A stretch of 6,696 nt of DNA, taken from assembly GCA_000434915.1 (NCBI GenBank), contig FR882045.1, positions 5,214-11,909 of the forward strand, read 5' to 3'. Every line of letters starts with the position of its first letter. Position 1 is the stretch's first letter. This stretch comes from Ruminococcus sp. CAG:563. GTDB lineage: Bacteria; Bacillota; Clostridia; Oscillospirales; Acutalibacteraceae. Below are positions 1-5,561 of this stretch, piece by piece. The position numbers and the translations under genes are program-made. Below the pieces are notes generated by a model, which was not told the origin of the DNA, did not search any database, and worked only from the letters and a program-made list of their open reading frames with translations.

Positions 1-479
1 GCATTCTTGATTTTCGATACAAAATCATCACCTGCGACCGTGCCGGAAACGTCGGAATTGATAGATTTAATATCGTCTTTCTGCTGTTTTTCGGCAGCTA
101 TTTTTTCTTGTTTGGCTTCATATTCGGAAATAGCCTTGTTGAGATTGTTTTGCTCTGCCACAAGATTTTTTGTTTGTTCCTCCTCCAGCTTGAGAAGGTT
201 AACAACCTGTTCCTCCGTTTCTGCCTTTGGAAGCAGTTCGTTTGTCTGAGCTTGTATTTTTTCAACCTCTGCGTTGATTTCTTCAAGTTTTTTCTTTGCT
301 TTTGCAAGCTGAGAATTATTTATAATCTCAATCGGATTTGTTTTGATATTCAGGCTTTCCGCAATGCTTTCAAGATGCTTTTTAGTGCCGTTACACATCT
401 TATCGACATCTTCCAAGCCTTTTTCAAAGCCCTTGGTATCGAGTTTCGTTTCAACTCTTATTGAACCGTCCGCCGCCAT
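1..479 (-). CDS. Phage tail tape measure protein, N-terminal part (runs off left edge)
   Basis: The tape measure protein sets tail length, chaperones tube assembly and often takes part in DNA ejection. Only the first 159 codons are present; the frame stays open to base 1. The protein starts MAADGSIRVETKLDTKGFEK, an opening typical of Firmicutes tape measure proteins (a short beta strand of the I-x-V-x-T-x-L-D-T-x-G-F type). From about residue 55 to 135 it is rich in Lys, Glu, Gln, Asn and Ala, consistent with long helices or coiled coil. The ATG follows the TAA of the Gp15-like gene with no base between, and a perfect GGAGGTGAT ribosome site lies inside the end of that gene. Position directly after major tail, chaperone and Gp15-like genes is the expected one. 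Call is firm for the family; the size and any C-terminal peptidase domain cannot be seen. Confidence 0.88.
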   Translation of the reverse strand, partial: MAADGSIRVETKLDTKGFEKGLEDVDKMCNGTKKHLESIAESLNIKTNPIEIINNSQLAKAKKKLEEINAEVEKIQAQTNELLPKAETEEQVVNLLKLEEEQTKNLVAEQNNLNKAISEYEAKQEKIAAEKQQKDDIKSINSDVSGTVAGDDFVSKIKN

Positions 480-1025
480 TTAATCACCTCCAAACAGAGC
501 GTCAAACTCATCAATTTTTTCCTGTTCCTCCGTTGATATTCTCTCCGGAAGCTTCAACCGTTCCTGTGCCTCAGCCATTTTTGACCGCTGTATAGGGTCT
601 TTGATTTCGTTTAAGTCATAATTTCTGATTTCACGAACTCTCGACAGTATGCAATGCTTGTCAAGCCCCTGTATAAGGTCGTTAAACTTCCACCAATGCA
701 TATTGACCTCGTCAAGGTCAACCCCATAGCAGCTTTTGAATGAAGCTTCTATAAAGCCCTCATCCTCGTTTACGTCAAAATCGGGCGGCTCATCTGACTT
801 ATTTTCCTGCTTCTGTCCGCAAGTCAGAAAGAACGAAGCTTTATCAAGGAACGCCTCACCGTTTTCAAGCGGAACAAAGCCGAACAGCTTATAAATAACC
901 GCTAAAGCTCTTTCTTGATCAGATATGGTATCATCGTTGATGATCTCGTAGCATTCCTTTGCAACACGGTAATCGGTGTTTATCGGATAAATTTCACCGT
1001 TGATTTCTGCGTGTGTAGGGTACAC
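480..1025 (-). CDS. Gp15-like tail protein (Phage_Gp15 family)
   Basis: A 181-residue protein of the bacteriophage Gp15 family named after Listeria phage A118. Members lie between the tail chaperone and the tape measure and are thought to act as the second tail assembly chaperone; a direct enzymatic role is not known. Family signs are the N-terminal stretch with YPINTDYR and the block NMHWWKFNDLIQGL (about residues 108-121) followed by LSRVREIRNYDLNEIKD and a charged C-terminal helix (QRSKMAEAQERLKLP). Residues 70-90 are acidic and low in complexity, probably a linker. The start is GTG, not ATG, two bases after the chaperone's stop codon (one base, 1026, between them), with AGGTGAT ahead of it; an in-frame TGA four codons upstream rules out an earlier start. 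It abuts the tape measure gene directly. Confidence 0.85.
   Translation of the reverse strand: MYPTHAEINGEIYPINTDYRVAKECYEIINDDTISDQERALAVIYKLFGFVPLENGEAFLDKASFFLTCGQKQENKSDEPPDFDVNEDEGFIEASFKSCYGVDLDEVNMHWWKFNDLIQGLDKHCILSRVREIRNYDLNEIKDPIQRSKMAEAQERLKLPERISTEEQEKIDEFDALFGGD
483..491 (-). promoter_or_regulatory. Ribosome binding site of the tape measure gene
   Basis: GGAGGTGAT on the minus strand, an extended match to the anti-Shine-Dalgarno end of 16S rRNA. It lies inside the last codons of the upstream gene, six to eight bases before the ATG at 479, and fixes that ATG as the start. Confidence 0.8.
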
Positions 1026-1026
1026 G

Positions 1027-1512
1027 TTAAATCACCTGCTTGTTCTTTGCGCTCTTATACTTGTCCTCAATTCTCTTGACAATCGCTTCATCGGAAAGCC
1101 TCATCTTCTCAAGGTGAGATTTTCCGTCAGCCTGCGGACGGTCAAGCTCATCAAAAAGATCGTCAAACATTTCAAGATAATTGCTGTCGCCGAAAATCTT
1201 CTGACAGCCGCCTTCACCGAGAAAACCGTCCATGGCCGTGCGCATCTTGCTGTATGCGTCCTTCCATGCGTTAATTCTGTCACGCTGATTTCTGCTCATA
1301 AGGTCGTTCTTGCCCTTGCTGTCCTTCTGCTTATCAATAATGATAAGACGGGTTTTCAGGTCATGCTGTATCTTGTTGACGTCGTTAAACGCCTTGTCAA
1401 GCTTAAACGGCAATTCAAGGTCACCCAACTGAAAAACAATCGTATCTCCGTTGTCATTGACCTGAATTTCGTAAATGTCCTTTCGCTGAATCCTTAACTG
1501 TTCCATAACCAT
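1027..1512 (-). CDS. Putative tail assembly chaperone
   Basis: A 161-residue protein between the major tail gene and the Gp15-like gene, the slot held by the tail assembly chaperone in A118-like phages. Such proteins bind the tape measure during tail polymerisation and are not in the finished virion. The N-terminal part (about residues 5-45) has a short beta-type segment, IYEIQVNDNGDTIVFQLGD, then LELPFKLDKAFNDVNKI; the rest is charged and helical, with EMFDDLFDELDRP near residue 115-128 and a basic tail. The ATG at 1512 has AGGAGG five bases upstream (1518-1523); a second in-frame ATG at 1506 would be spaced 11 bases and is the alternative start. No slippery site or long overlap for a frameshift fusion with the next gene is visible. 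Function rests on position and general character rather than a clear motif. Confidence 0.65.
   Translation of the reverse strand: MVMEQLRIQRKDIYEIQVNDNGDTIVFQLGDLELPFKLDKAFNDVNKIQHDLKTRLIIIDKQKDSKGKNDLMSRNQRDRINAWKDAYSKMRTAMDGFLGEGGCQKIFGDSNYLEMFDDLFDELDRPQADGKSHLEKMRLSDEAIVKRIEDKYKSAKNKQVI
1031..1037 (-). promoter_or_regulatory. Ribosome binding site deciding a GTG start
   Basis: AGGTGAT on the minus strand, about five bases before the GTG at 1025, embedded in the last codons of the upstream chaperone gene. It supports independent, coupled initiation of the Gp15-like protein at GTG. Confidence 0.65.
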
Positions 1513-1525
1513 AATATCCTCCTAT

Positions 1526-1554
1526 AAAAAGAAGAGGGAGCATATAGCCCCCTC
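1526..1554 (-). terminator. Terminator-like hairpin after the major tail gene
   Basis: Minus strand GAGGGGGC-TATAT-GCTCCCTC, an 8-bp stem (one G-U pair) with a 5-nt loop, then TTCTTTTTA. It begins four bases after the TAA of the major tail gene and ends just before the ribosome site of the chaperone gene. The interrupted U tract suggests partial rather than full termination, or an mRNA 3' end stabiliser. Confidence 0.6.
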
Positions 1555-1558
1555 ACGA

Positions 1559-2056
1559 TTATGCTGTTGCTCCGACAGTGATAACACCGCCTGCGATGGT
1601 TACATCAGCCTCTGTCGGGTCGCCGTTAAATCCGATTTTATACTTGATTTTAGCGATTTCGCCGCCTGCAAGATCAAAATCGGAAACTGTTACTGTTGCA
1701 TTGAACTTCTGACCCTTGCCGGTGCCCGAACCGTCTGTAATGTTCATGTTGTAAATATCAACCAAAACTGCGGTTGTTTCACAATCCGAACCCGTTTTCA
1801 ATCCTCGTCTTATTCCGTCGACATAATCAAAAATCGGATCGTCCTTGATTGCAGTCTGTTCGATATCCGAAGAAATCTCATAGCTGTCAACCGAGGTTGT
1901 CGCATTGTCCTCGTCAACGTATGTTTCCGTTGTGGTTTTCGGATTATAGCTTATCGGCAATGATACTACGCCCTTACCAATTCGCTTGTAATCCGGTGAT
2001 GCCGCCGTGCCGACATTAAGCAGCACCGCCGACTTACTGGATTTTACTTTTTCCAT
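1559..2056 (-). CDS. Major tail (tube) protein
   Basis: A 165-residue protein, likely the subunit that polymerises into the tail tube. It fits the phage major tail protein pattern: small, rich in Thr, Val, Asp, Gly and Ser, predicted mainly beta, with alternating strand signatures such as VVSLPISYNPKTTTETYVDED (split around residues 30-50), TTAVLVDIYNMNI and FNATVTVSDFDLAGGEIAKIKYKIGFNGDP near the C-terminus. The phrase DEDNATTSVDSYE recalls the loop seen in many Firmicutes tail tube proteins. The end (ADVTIAGGVITVGATA) is short, so no added Ig-like surface domain is present. The ATG has AAGGAGTGA ahead of it, overlapping the stop of the upstream gene. Followed by a hairpin that may set its expression above the tail assembly genes. 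The order of genes strongly supports the call. Confidence 0.85.
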   Translation of the reverse strand: MEKVKSSKSAVLLNVGTAASPDYKRIGKGVVSLPISYNPKTTTETYVDEDNATTSVDSYEISSDIEQTAIKDDPIFDYVDGIRRGLKTGSDCETTAVLVDIYNMNITDGSGTGKGQKFNATVTVSDFDLAGGEIAKIKYKIGFNGDPTEADVTIAGGVITVGATA

Positions 2057-2061
2057 TCAAG

Positions 2062-2487
2062 TCACTCCTTATCATAAATTAAGCGGCACTGTATTTGATA
2101 GCGGGAATTTTTCAAATCACCCGATATATCGAACAGGTAGCCGCTTGAAATTGCTTCAATTTTCAAGGGCGTCAAGCCCTCTCTTAATTCAGGGAGATTG
2201 TCGGTCTCCGTGCATTTTTCCAACCATTCCTCAAAGTCCTCAAAAAATCCGCTGTTGTCAATGTTGTTGCGAACCTCATCGCTGTAACTGAGACGTGCCG
2301 CAAAGGTGAACATAAACTGCCTTTCCGACGAACCGTCGAGATATTTTTTGCGAATCGTTTCCGACGGCACTTCTTCGACCGAGTATGTGTCGGGGTCAGC
2401 CGGGAGGAAATCAACATTGACACGCGCCAGCTCGTTTAAGAACGGGCAACTCATAATAAACCTTGTTACGCTTTCGATTATTGTCAT
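2062..2487 (-). CDS. Minor capsid protein, Minor_capsid_3 family (tail terminator or connector)
   Basis: A 141-residue protein of the family described as minor capsid protein from bacteriophage. By position, last before the major tail gene, it is likely the tail terminator or head-tail joining protein. Recognisable segments are PFLNELARVNVDFLPADPDTYSVEEVP (residues about 15-40, read as two blocks), KKYLDGSSERQFMFTFAARLSY, the NIDNSGFFEDFEEWLE helix, and a C-terminal strand set ending YQIQCRLIYDKE, which resembles the terminator fold with a long beta sheet packed by helices. Its ATG overlaps the TGA of the upstream gene in an ATGA, a classic coupled start; no strong ribosome site lies ahead. 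Family membership is fairly sure, the exact virion role is inferred. Confidence 0.82.
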   Translation of the reverse strand: MTIIESVTRFIMSCPFLNELARVNVDFLPADPDTYSVEEVPSETIRKKYLDGSSERQFMFTFAARLSYSDEVRNNIDNSGFFEDFEEWLEKCTETDNLPELREGLTPLKIEAISSGYLFDISGDLKNSRYQIQCRLIYDKE

Positions 2488-2918
2488 TTTCTCATAAACG
2501 CCTCCGTTGATTTGATTATGTTTTCCTTTTCGTTAATCCAGCACCGCTCGACCCACCGAGGACCTCTTAACGGCGCACCGTTGTAATTAAGGTCCCGGTC
2601 GGTTTTCTCTTTGTTTACGTCGGGTCTGCTCCAAAATCTGTAAGTCGGGCTGTAGAATGCACCTTTTTTTGTAATCGGATCAACATATAGCTTACCGAAC
2701 CAATGGTATCTTGCGTACGGCGCATCATAGATAATAGCACATTTATCCTCTGACACACTGGCCGAGTTTTTCAATGCACCTGCCAAAAACGGCACATACG
2801 GATCAGCTTTTCGCATGATTTCGCTTGTAAAAAACGCCTGCACTCTTCCACCCGGGGTTAATCCGTGGTTTTTTAAAATCGTTGCGGCATCGCTTACATC
2901 AATTTTAACCGTAAACAT
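2484..2918 (-). CDS. Minor capsid protein, Minor_capsid_2 family (tail completion)
   Basis: A 144-residue protein of the second A118-type minor capsid family, comparable in position to HK97 gp10-like tail completion proteins. Signature residues are MRKADPYVPFLAGALKNSA (about 35-53) and DAPYARYHWFGKLYVDP (about 65-81), then DLNYNGAPLRGPRWVERCW near 109-127: the order KxDPYVP, G.LK.S, PYAR.H..GK and LNY...P..G..W is the family pattern. I place the start at the ATG at 2918, which follows the TAA of the upstream gene by one base with a GGGGGC purine-rich site before it. A longer reading would need a TTG at 2975 and a 56-base overlap with the gene upstream, which is unlikely. Overlaps the next gene by four bases. 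Confidence 0.85.
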   Translation of the reverse strand: MFTVKIDVSDAATILKNHGLTPGGRVQAFFTSEIMRKADPYVPFLAGALKNSASVSEDKCAIIYDAPYARYHWFGKLYVDPITKKGAFYSPTYRFWSRPDVNKEKTDRDLNYNGAPLRGPRWVERCWINEKENIIKSTEAFMRK

Positions 2919-2919
2919 C

Positions 2920-3267
2920 TTACTTGCCCCCGATCGTGATATTATCAACCTCTGAGCCGCAGATATGCTCCGCAACCGACGTTACCGTTATGACCTGCTC
3001 ACCGTTTAAATCCTTAAAGGAAGCAATATCGCCGTGCTCGCCCTTTACAATGCGGTCACCGTTGTGTACCGTCCACGATTTACCGTATTCGGCTGTAGTC
3101 TCGGGCGACGTGATGATTTTCACATCGGAAACATTTTCAACGCCTTTATTTGCCGAGGACATACCCACCGAGCCGTACCAGTAAACACCCGATACGACTT
3201 GACGGGTATATATATCTTTGAGGTTTTGGGAGGAATGGGAATAGATTGTTATTGTGTTCGGAAACAC
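2920..3267 (-). CDS. Minor capsid protein, Minor_capsid_1 family (head closure)
   Basis: A 115-residue protein starting with FPNTITIYSHSSQN, then VVSGVYWYGSVG, and in the second half WTVHNGDRIVKGEH and EQVITVTSVAEHICGS. The N-terminal NTITIY strand, the W-Y turn and the GDxIVxG box fit the first A118-type minor capsid family, thought to be the head-closure or stopper ring under the connector. The start is a GTG at 3267; an in-frame TGA (TGAGGTGATAATGTG) lies four codons upstream, so nothing earlier is possible. An out-of-frame ATG overlaps this GTG by one base and would give only six codons. The ribosome site GAGGTGAT sits across the stop of the previous gene. Gap to the next gene is one base. 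Confidence 0.8.
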   Translation of the reverse strand: MFPNTITIYSHSSQNLKDIYTRQVVSGVYWYGSVGMSSANKGVENVSDVKIITSPETTAEYGKSWTVHNGDRIVKGEHGDIASFKDLNGEQVITVTSVAEHICGSEVDNITIGGK

Positions 3268-3270
3268 ATT

Positions 3271-3278
3271 ATCACCTC
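3271..3278 (-). promoter_or_regulatory. Ribosome binding site deciding a GTG start
   Basis: GAGGTGAT on the minus strand spans the TGA stop of the connector gene. It serves either the in-frame GTG at 3267 or the overlapping out-of-frame ATG at 3269, so initiation at the productive GTG may be less efficient. Confidence 0.6.
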
Positions 3279-3625
3279 AAAGCCGAATAGCAAAGCCCGG
3301 TGCCCGACAGGTAAAGCATCACTTTCTGTCTAAGCTCCGAGCTGTATTCATCGGATGTTTTTCTTGTATCACGGTACGATACCGAATGGTCGCCGACGCT
3401 TTCGCTCGCTTTTATACTCTGTTCCGCCGTTTTCCTCTCCGCATATAAGCAGTCAACAGCGGCGCAAACGGCAAGTCTGCGCTTTCTGTCAATCTGTTCA
3501 TATTTAAGGTTATCGGGGTTCGTGATCAGAGCGTCAACATAAGCTTCTGCTTCCACGCATAAGCGGTCAAACGTGGTTTTGTCGATATTATTTCCGTGAT
3601 ACTCTTCAACATAAAACTGATACAT
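3272..3625 (-). CDS. Head-tail connector (adaptor) protein
   Basis: A 117-residue, mainly helical protein directly after the major capsid gene, the slot of the gp6-like adaptor that docks on the portal ring. The helices run from FDRLCVEAEAYVDALIT (about 19-35) through YEQIDRKRRLAVCAAVDCLYAER (about 42-64) to SSELRQKVMLYLSGTGLCYSALR at the C-terminus. The pattern of an N-terminal helix with A-x-x-Y-I/V-D, a central helix with K-x-A-x-C-A-x-x-D, then a serine-rich loop, S-V-S-Y, before a last helix is usual for these adaptors in Clostridia phages. The ATG at 3625 has only a weak AGGGG site and follows the capsid stop by six bases. Role rests on position plus fold character. Confidence 0.75.
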   Translation of the reverse strand: MYQFYVEEYHGNNIDKTTFDRLCVEAEAYVDALITNPDNLKYEQIDRKRRLAVCAAVDCLYAERKTAEQSIKASESVGDHSVSYRDTRKTSDEYSSELRQKVMLYLSGTGLCYSALR

Positions 3626-3631
3626 TATGTA

Positions 3632-4546
3632 TTACCCCTGTGTCTCCGTGTTCGTGTCCTTGGCGGCGGTCGGTGCGGTACCGTTAACGCTTGCATATAC
3701 GCCTGCGAGCTTATTTGCATAAACATCGGCGATAGAAACAAGACGGTAGCCGTACTTCCATGCATCGGCGTTCTGGTTTGCTTCGGGGCTGATGATCTTC
3801 GGCTTTACAAGCTTGTTAAACTGAATAAGAGCCGACGGGTGAATAATCATGAAATTAAGCGGATTTGCGTCCTCGGGAACACTGTATCCGCCCTCTTTAT
3901 AATCACCTGTGCCGCTGAGCTGAGTGATCTTATTGTTAAATCTCTTCTTGGGCATCTTGATAATACCTGAGAAAGATCTGAGAAGCTCTCTCGACTTGGT
4001 TGTATCCATATCCTGGATAGAGCCGATAATACCGGGTGTAGCGAGAAGGATTCTTCCCTCATAAGGTACTTCGTCGTTATCCATGGCATCATTGGCTGTT
4101 CTGATAGCTTCGATAGCCTTTGCGCCCGTGGTGATTGAGGTCGTATAATCCTTTGAGATGCCCTCCTTGCTCGCATACTTGGAAATTCTGAAAGCGTCAA
4201 GCTCGGTAACGACCTTTGTTCTCACAAATTCGCCGCCCAATTTGCCGAAGGCAATGCCGCCTGTTTCAATGTTGTCAAGCTCGTCAACCTGGAACATTCT
4301 GCCTCTGTCAAAGTTACATTTTACAGTCTCATATCTGAGCTGTGCATCGCCGTTTACATAGCCGTCATTACGTGAATAATCGGCAAGACCGTTCATGTCG
4401 AGGATAGGAATTACCATTTCGTTGGCATTATAGCCCTCCCTGACAAGCTCCTGCGCTCCGTCAAGAACGCTTGTTAATGATGTCTGCTTATACACAAGGT
4501 CAAGCATCGTTGAATATTTCTTTGCAAGTGCAATTGAATTTGCCAT
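3632..4546 (-). CDS. Major capsid protein
   Basis: A 304-residue protein, likely the main shell subunit with the HK97-type fold. The N-terminal arm reads ANSIALAKKYSTMLDLVYKQ, followed by LTSVLDGAQELVREGYNANEMVIPILDMNGLADYSRNDGY (in two blocks, about residues 24-63), the E-loop-like region RYETVKCNFDRGRMFQVDELDN, and a long central helix segment with GKLGGEFVRTKVVTELDAFRISKYA. The C-terminal half has the ILLATPG strand, and NFMIIHPSALIQFNKLVKPKIISPE followed by DAWKYGYRLVSIADVYANKLAGVYAS, which is the typical end of this capsid family (ISPE..N.DA..YGYR..D..V..NK..GIY). No proteolytic delta domain is visible; a separate scaffold gene lies directly upstream, in keeping. The ribosome site AAGGAG overlaps the last codons of the scaffold gene, six bases from it. 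Confidence 0.92.
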   Translation of the reverse strand: MANSIALAKKYSTMLDLVYKQTSLTSVLDGAQELVREGYNANEMVIPILDMNGLADYSRNDGYVNGDAQLRYETVKCNFDRGRMFQVDELDNIETGGIAFGKLGGEFVRTKVVTELDAFRISKYASKEGISKDYTTSITTGAKAIEAIRTANDAMDNDEVPYEGRILLATPGIIGSIQDMDTTKSRELLRSFSGIIKMPKKRFNNKITQLSGTGDYKEGGYSVPEDANPLNFMIIHPSALIQFNKLVKPKIISPEANQNADAWKYGYRLVSIADVYANKLAGVYASVNGTAPTAAKDTNTETQG

Positions 4547-4552
4547 GTTTTA

Positions 4553-5131
4553 TTACTCCTTTTTCGTTATTCCGAAAGCCGCTTCGAGTCTTGCGGTGTC
4601 ATAATCCTTGTCGTCATGCTCCAATCCGCTCTTATTTCGCTGCGGTTCGTTGCCGAAAAGATATGCCTTACTTTCCGTAAGAGGCGTTATCTGCTCGGTC
4701 AAGCCGACAATATTATCATTTTCGACGCTGATTTTTTCCATGTCGATGTGTGGAATTATGTCGTTAACGTCTTTCGGGTGATATTTGTTCTGGATTTCAT
4801 TGATAACGGTTGAACGCTTCAACTGCTTTTCGTAATCGGCCTTAAGGCTGTTTACTGTGTTTGTGTTTTCCGCTTTCAATCGTTCGATTTCTGCCTTCAA
4901 TTCTGCGTTGTCGCCCGCTTTTTCCTTGAGGGTATCGTATTCGGTTGTTTTCTCGGTCAATGCGCTGTTGACCTTACCCAACTGCTTTTCAAGGTCCTTG
5001 TACTTGTCGGCGCTGACATATTTGTCGGTGGACAAGTCACCAAGTCTGATTTTCGAGTCCTTCGTTTCGGCTTCAAGCGCCGCATAGGTTTCATCAGATA
5101 CGATGCCTTTCAGGATTTCAAGATTTTCCAT
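4553..5131 (-). CDS. Phage scaffolding protein (Phage_GP20-like)
   Basis: A 192-residue protein that would guide procapsid assembly and then leave the head. Family signs are the start MENLEILKGIVSDETYAAL, a SADKYKDLEKQL segment near residues 40-51, a coiled coil from about residue 45 to 107 dominated by Glu, Lys, Leu and Ala, the following KRSTVINEIQNKYHPKDVNDIIPHID, and a C-terminal RLEAAFGITKKE that is the usual capsid-binding end. Length is normal for the group. The ATG at 5131 has AAGGAG seven bases upstream. It precedes the major capsid gene by six bases and is itself preceded by a spacer with terminators and direct repeats, so it is likely the first gene of a separately started capsid unit. 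Confidence 0.9.
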   Translation of the reverse strand: MENLEILKGIVSDETYAALEAETKDSKIRLGDLSTDKYVSADKYKDLEKQLGKVNSALTEKTTEYDTLKEKAGDNAELKAEIERLKAENTNTVNSLKADYEKQLKRSTVINEIQNKYHPKDVNDIIPHIDMEKISVENDNIVGLTEQITPLTESKAYLFGNEPQRNKSGLEHDDKDYDTARLEAAFGITKKE

Positions 5132-5146
5132 ATAAATACTCCTTGT

Positions 5147-5231
5147 TTTTATGTCCGGTGTCTCCGGCAGTATTAAGCCTTTTATGTCCCATGCTCAGGG
5201 GTGATTGAGCCTTTTATGTCCGACTGCTCAG
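5147..5231 (-). repeat. Direct repeats upstream of the scaffold gene
   Basis: Two near-identical units on the minus strand lie at 5204-5231 and 5172-5198. They share CTGAGCA, GGACATAAAAGGCT and AAT, and differ by one inserted base and two substitutions; they start 33 bases apart. A third copy of the core GGACATAAAA is at 5147-5156, 32-33 bases on, ending just before the scaffold ribosome site. Each core is preceded by a short possible inverted repeat (for example CCGG-AGACA-CCGG before the third). Spacing near three helical turns suggests protein binding sites on one DNA face, such as a late-gene activator, but no consensus -35 or -10 pair is seen here. Confidence 0.75.
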
Positions 5232-5242
5232 CGGTGTATATG

Positions 5243-5268
5243 AAAAAAGACACCCTTCCGGATGTCTT
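5243..5268 (-). terminator. Intrinsic terminator, second of two
   Basis: Minus strand AAGACATCC-GGAA-GGGTGTCTT followed by TTTT: a 9-bp stem with one U-G pair, a GNRA-type GGAA tetraloop and a clean U tract. A strong Rho-independent terminator for leftward transcription coming from the minor capsid and zinc-ribbon genes. Confidence 0.85.
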
Positions 5269-5289
5269 GAATCAATATTTTGTTGCATG

Positions 5290-5318
5290 AAAAAAGCACC
5301 TCGATTTCTCAGGGTGCT
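5290..5318 (-). terminator. Intrinsic terminator, first of two
   Basis: Minus strand AGCACC, a 12-nt loop, GGTGCT and a run of six T (the last stem base included). It starts 18 bases after the stop of the zinc-ribbon gene. Short stem and long loop make it weaker than the second terminator 22 bases further on. Confidence 0.7.
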
Positions 5319-5335
5319 GTTGCTATAATGTCAAA

Positions 5336-5560
5336 TCAAAATATTCCTTTTGGAACGTCTTGACTGTTCTTCATTTTTTCGGTTATTTTCGCCCGTGAAA
5401 TAACATAAAATTTCTTGCATTCATTGCACCAGATAACCACATAGCCCATATCGCCGTTAACTTTCGTAGCATTGTAACCCGTGTCGTTACTTCCGCAAAA
5501 AGGACATGATCCAACCTTGTCGCATTCAGAAAGGCTTTCTAAATTTCTAAGCCATTTCAT
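5336..5560 (-). CDS. Small zinc-ribbon protein
   Basis: A 74-residue protein with two CxxC pairs, GSCPFCGSNDTGYN (about residues 18-31) and WCNECKKFYV (about 44-53), a four-cysteine zinc ribbon. The CPFCGS...CxxC pattern resembles small phage zinc ribbons such as the Lar-type restriction alleviation group, but the match is to the metal site only and no function follows from it. The N-terminus is MKWLRNLESLSECDKV. I use the ATG at 5560, one base after the stop of the minor capsid gene, with AGGTGGG seven bases before; a GTG at 5572 in frame would overlap that gene and has no site of its own. GC is low (about 37% in the two 60-base stretches counted), like the 3' part of the gene upstream. Two terminators follow. 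It may be a partner or immunity gene of the upstream C-terminal domain, or unrelated cargo. Confidence 0.78.
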   Translation of the reverse strand: MKWLRNLESLSECDKVGSCPFCGSNDTGYNATKVNGDMGYVVIWCNECKKFYVISRAKITEKMKNSQDVPKGIF

Positions 5561-5561
5561 G

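Noticed and set aside
108..464. Plus-strand open frames such as 108-464, 1000-1497 and 3596-3970.
   Set aside because: They lie opposite well-supported minus-strand genes, have Cys/Phe/Leu-rich antisense composition, no ribosome sites and no recognisable family.
1020..1100. Programmed frameshift joining the tail chaperone and the Gp15-like protein, as in lambda G-GT.
   Set aside because: The Gp15 frame is closed by a TGA four codons before its GTG, leaving only a few bases for a shift, and no slippery heptamer is present. A separate GTG start with AGGTGAT explains the arrangement better.
2919..2975. A longer start for the Minor_capsid_2 protein at a TTG (2975).
   Set aside because: It would overlap the upstream gene by 56 bases; the ATG at 2918 lies one base after the upstream stop and begins the family sequence.
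5118..5192. A 24-codon frame starting at the ATG at 5192 and ending inside the scaffold gene.
   Set aside because: No ribosome site ahead of it and it runs through the scaffold gene's own ribosome site; looks like chance.
5147..5231. CRISPR array from the direct repeats.
   Set aside because: Only two full units, separated by five bases, with no spacers and no cas genes; a regulatory or duplicated element is more likely.
5329..5334. Minus-strand TTGACA as the -35 of a promoter for the scaffold operon.
   Set aside because: At 17 bases the -10 would be TGAGAA, a poor match, and the transcript would run into both terminators before reaching the scaffold gene.
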